From NCBI GenBank assembly GCA_944381455.1, contig CALWLF010000115.1:1-59423 (forward strand): a DNA stretch of 59,423 nucleotides. Direction: 5' to 3'. Numbering within the stretch: the first letter of the stretch is position 1; every line of letters begins with the position of its first letter. The notes beneath the pieces are model-generated. The model saw only the letters and a program-made list of their open reading frames with translations, ran no database searches and was not told the origin of the DNA. The position numbers were made by a program, and so were the translations under genes. Below, in pieces: positions 58,757 through 59,423 of the stretch. The stretch is from an uncultured Clostridia bacterium (GTDB taxonomy: Bacteria; Bacillota; Clostridia; Lachnospirales; Anaerotignaceae).

Positions 58757-59423
58757 TTATTTTGTTTCTGCGAGAGGCACTTTCTTTTTTCCTCCCCTCC
58801 ATTCCGAAAGAATCAGTCCCAGTAATGTCAGCGCCGCTCCGCCAATCATTCCCTTTGTCATGGGCTCCTGTAGCACCAGCGCCGATGTCACCATGGTCAC
58901 CACCGGCGACAAGTATAAATAAACACAGGTTTTCACTGAGCCCAGGATGGCCACCGCATAGCTCCATGTCACAAAACAAAGGGCGCAGGCGCCAAAGCCC
59001 AAAAATAAAAAGTTGGCCACAATCACCCCGTCTGTAAATCGCTCGAACCCCAAATGGAATTCCATCTGGCAAATAGCCGGAATCATAAACAGCATCCCAT
59101 AACAAAAAACCCGCCTGGTTGTTAACAATAAATCATAACCAAAAGAACTGATTTTCTTCGTAAAATTGGAATAAAAAGCCCAAACAATCCCTGCCGCCAG
59201 CGCTAAAAAATCTCCCCTTGGGTTAAGATGCAGCGCCGCCCCTTGCAAATGAATGATGGTTATGCCGCCCATCGCCACCAAAAACCCCAGCAAAAAAAGG
59301 GGACGCAGCGGTTCTTTGGTCCGTTCAAAAAAAAACCGCCGCACAATATCCGTAAAAAAAGGCACCGTTGCCAAAATAATGCCCACATTGGATGCCGTGG
59401 TGTAGGTCAGTGCAATATTTTCC
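58757..59423 (-). CDS. EamA/DMT family transporter, N-terminus beyond the window
   Basis: The C-terminal ~222 residues of a drug/metabolite transporter; the frame stays open to the last base (ENIALTYTTASNVGIILATV at the edge), so the start is outside. About seven membrane helices are visible, with the second EamA repeat (FLALAAGIVWAFYSNFTKKI, CFVTWSYAVAILGSVKTCVY, LALVLQEPMT-like SALVLQEPMTKGMIGG). It is convergent with the lar operon and shares its terminator. Substrate unknown. Confidence 0.9.
   Translation of the reverse strand, partial: ENIALTYTTASNVGIILATVPFFTDIVRRFFFERTKEPLRPLFLLGFLVAMGGITIIHLQGAALHLNPRGDFLALAAGIVWAFYSNFTKKISSFGYDLLLTTRRVFCYGMLFMIPAICQMEFHLGFERFTDGVIVANFLFLGFGACALCFVTWSYAVAILGSVKTCVYLYLSPVVTMVTSALVLQEPMTKGMIGGAALTLLGLILSEWRGGKKKVPLAETK

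Overview
The window is chromosomal DNA of a spore-forming, anaerobic Firmicute, most likely class Clostridia and probably a Lachnospirales-type gut or sediment fermenter. I infer this from strong Shine-Dalgarno sites (AGGAGG), consensus sigma-A promoters, moderate GC, spore genes (a gerS-like lipoprotein gene and yunB), a K+-type membrane pyrophosphatase, a paaK/ACT pair and LarBCE. No rRNA or species marker is present, so the genus is not resolved.

Layout. (1) 0.4-6.0 kb: lepA, a small membrane protein, a secreted copper-amine-oxidase-N/GH5-like protein flanked by imperfect direct repeats, a secreted SH3b-NlpC/P60 hydrolase, and tRNA-Gly(CCC) and tRNA-Val(CAC). (2) 6.05-22.59 kb: a compact contractile-phage-like module of PBSX/skin type on the minus strand. 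In transcription order it holds an XRE protein, a late-regulator-like protein, small and large terminase, portal, scaffold, capsid, connectors, sheath, tube, a frameshifting tail chaperone, LysM protein, hub, a coiled-coil protein, baseplate genes, fiber-like genes, XkdX, holin-like proteins and an M15 endolysin. A second XRE gene diverges across a clear operator/promoter region, and terminators bound both ends. There is no integrase, no replication module and, unusually, no tape-measure gene between chaperone and LysM protein. (3) 22.6-31.9 kb: mazF, alr, gerS-like, nnr, acpS, a DUF2461 gene, hppA, a FadR-type regulator and a divergent HpcH/HpaI aldolase. (4) 31.9-35.8 kb: a large SLH surface protein whose frame is broken at an A5 run. 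(5) 35.9-50.3 kb: dnaB-rplI-gdpP, pheA with a possible attenuated leader, ACT-paaK, two secreted or unknown proteins, an aminotransferase, an NSS transporter, and mltG-trmR-U32 (same order as Bacillus yrrLMNO). (6) 50.5-59.4 kb: a MATE transporter, a class A PBP, yunB, the nickel-pincer cofactor operon larE-larB-larC1-larC2 with a very His-rich LarC1, and a truncated EamA transporter at the window edge.

The most unusual content is the phage-like module. It has everything to build a packaged contractile particle and to lyse the cell, under one repressor switch, but nothing to integrate or replicate, and the tape measure is cleanly missing. A 207-residue coiled-coil protein between hub and XkdR is the only visible candidate for a miniature ruler. 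This fits a domesticated PBSX-like or gene-transfer-agent-like element, but that reading is inference.
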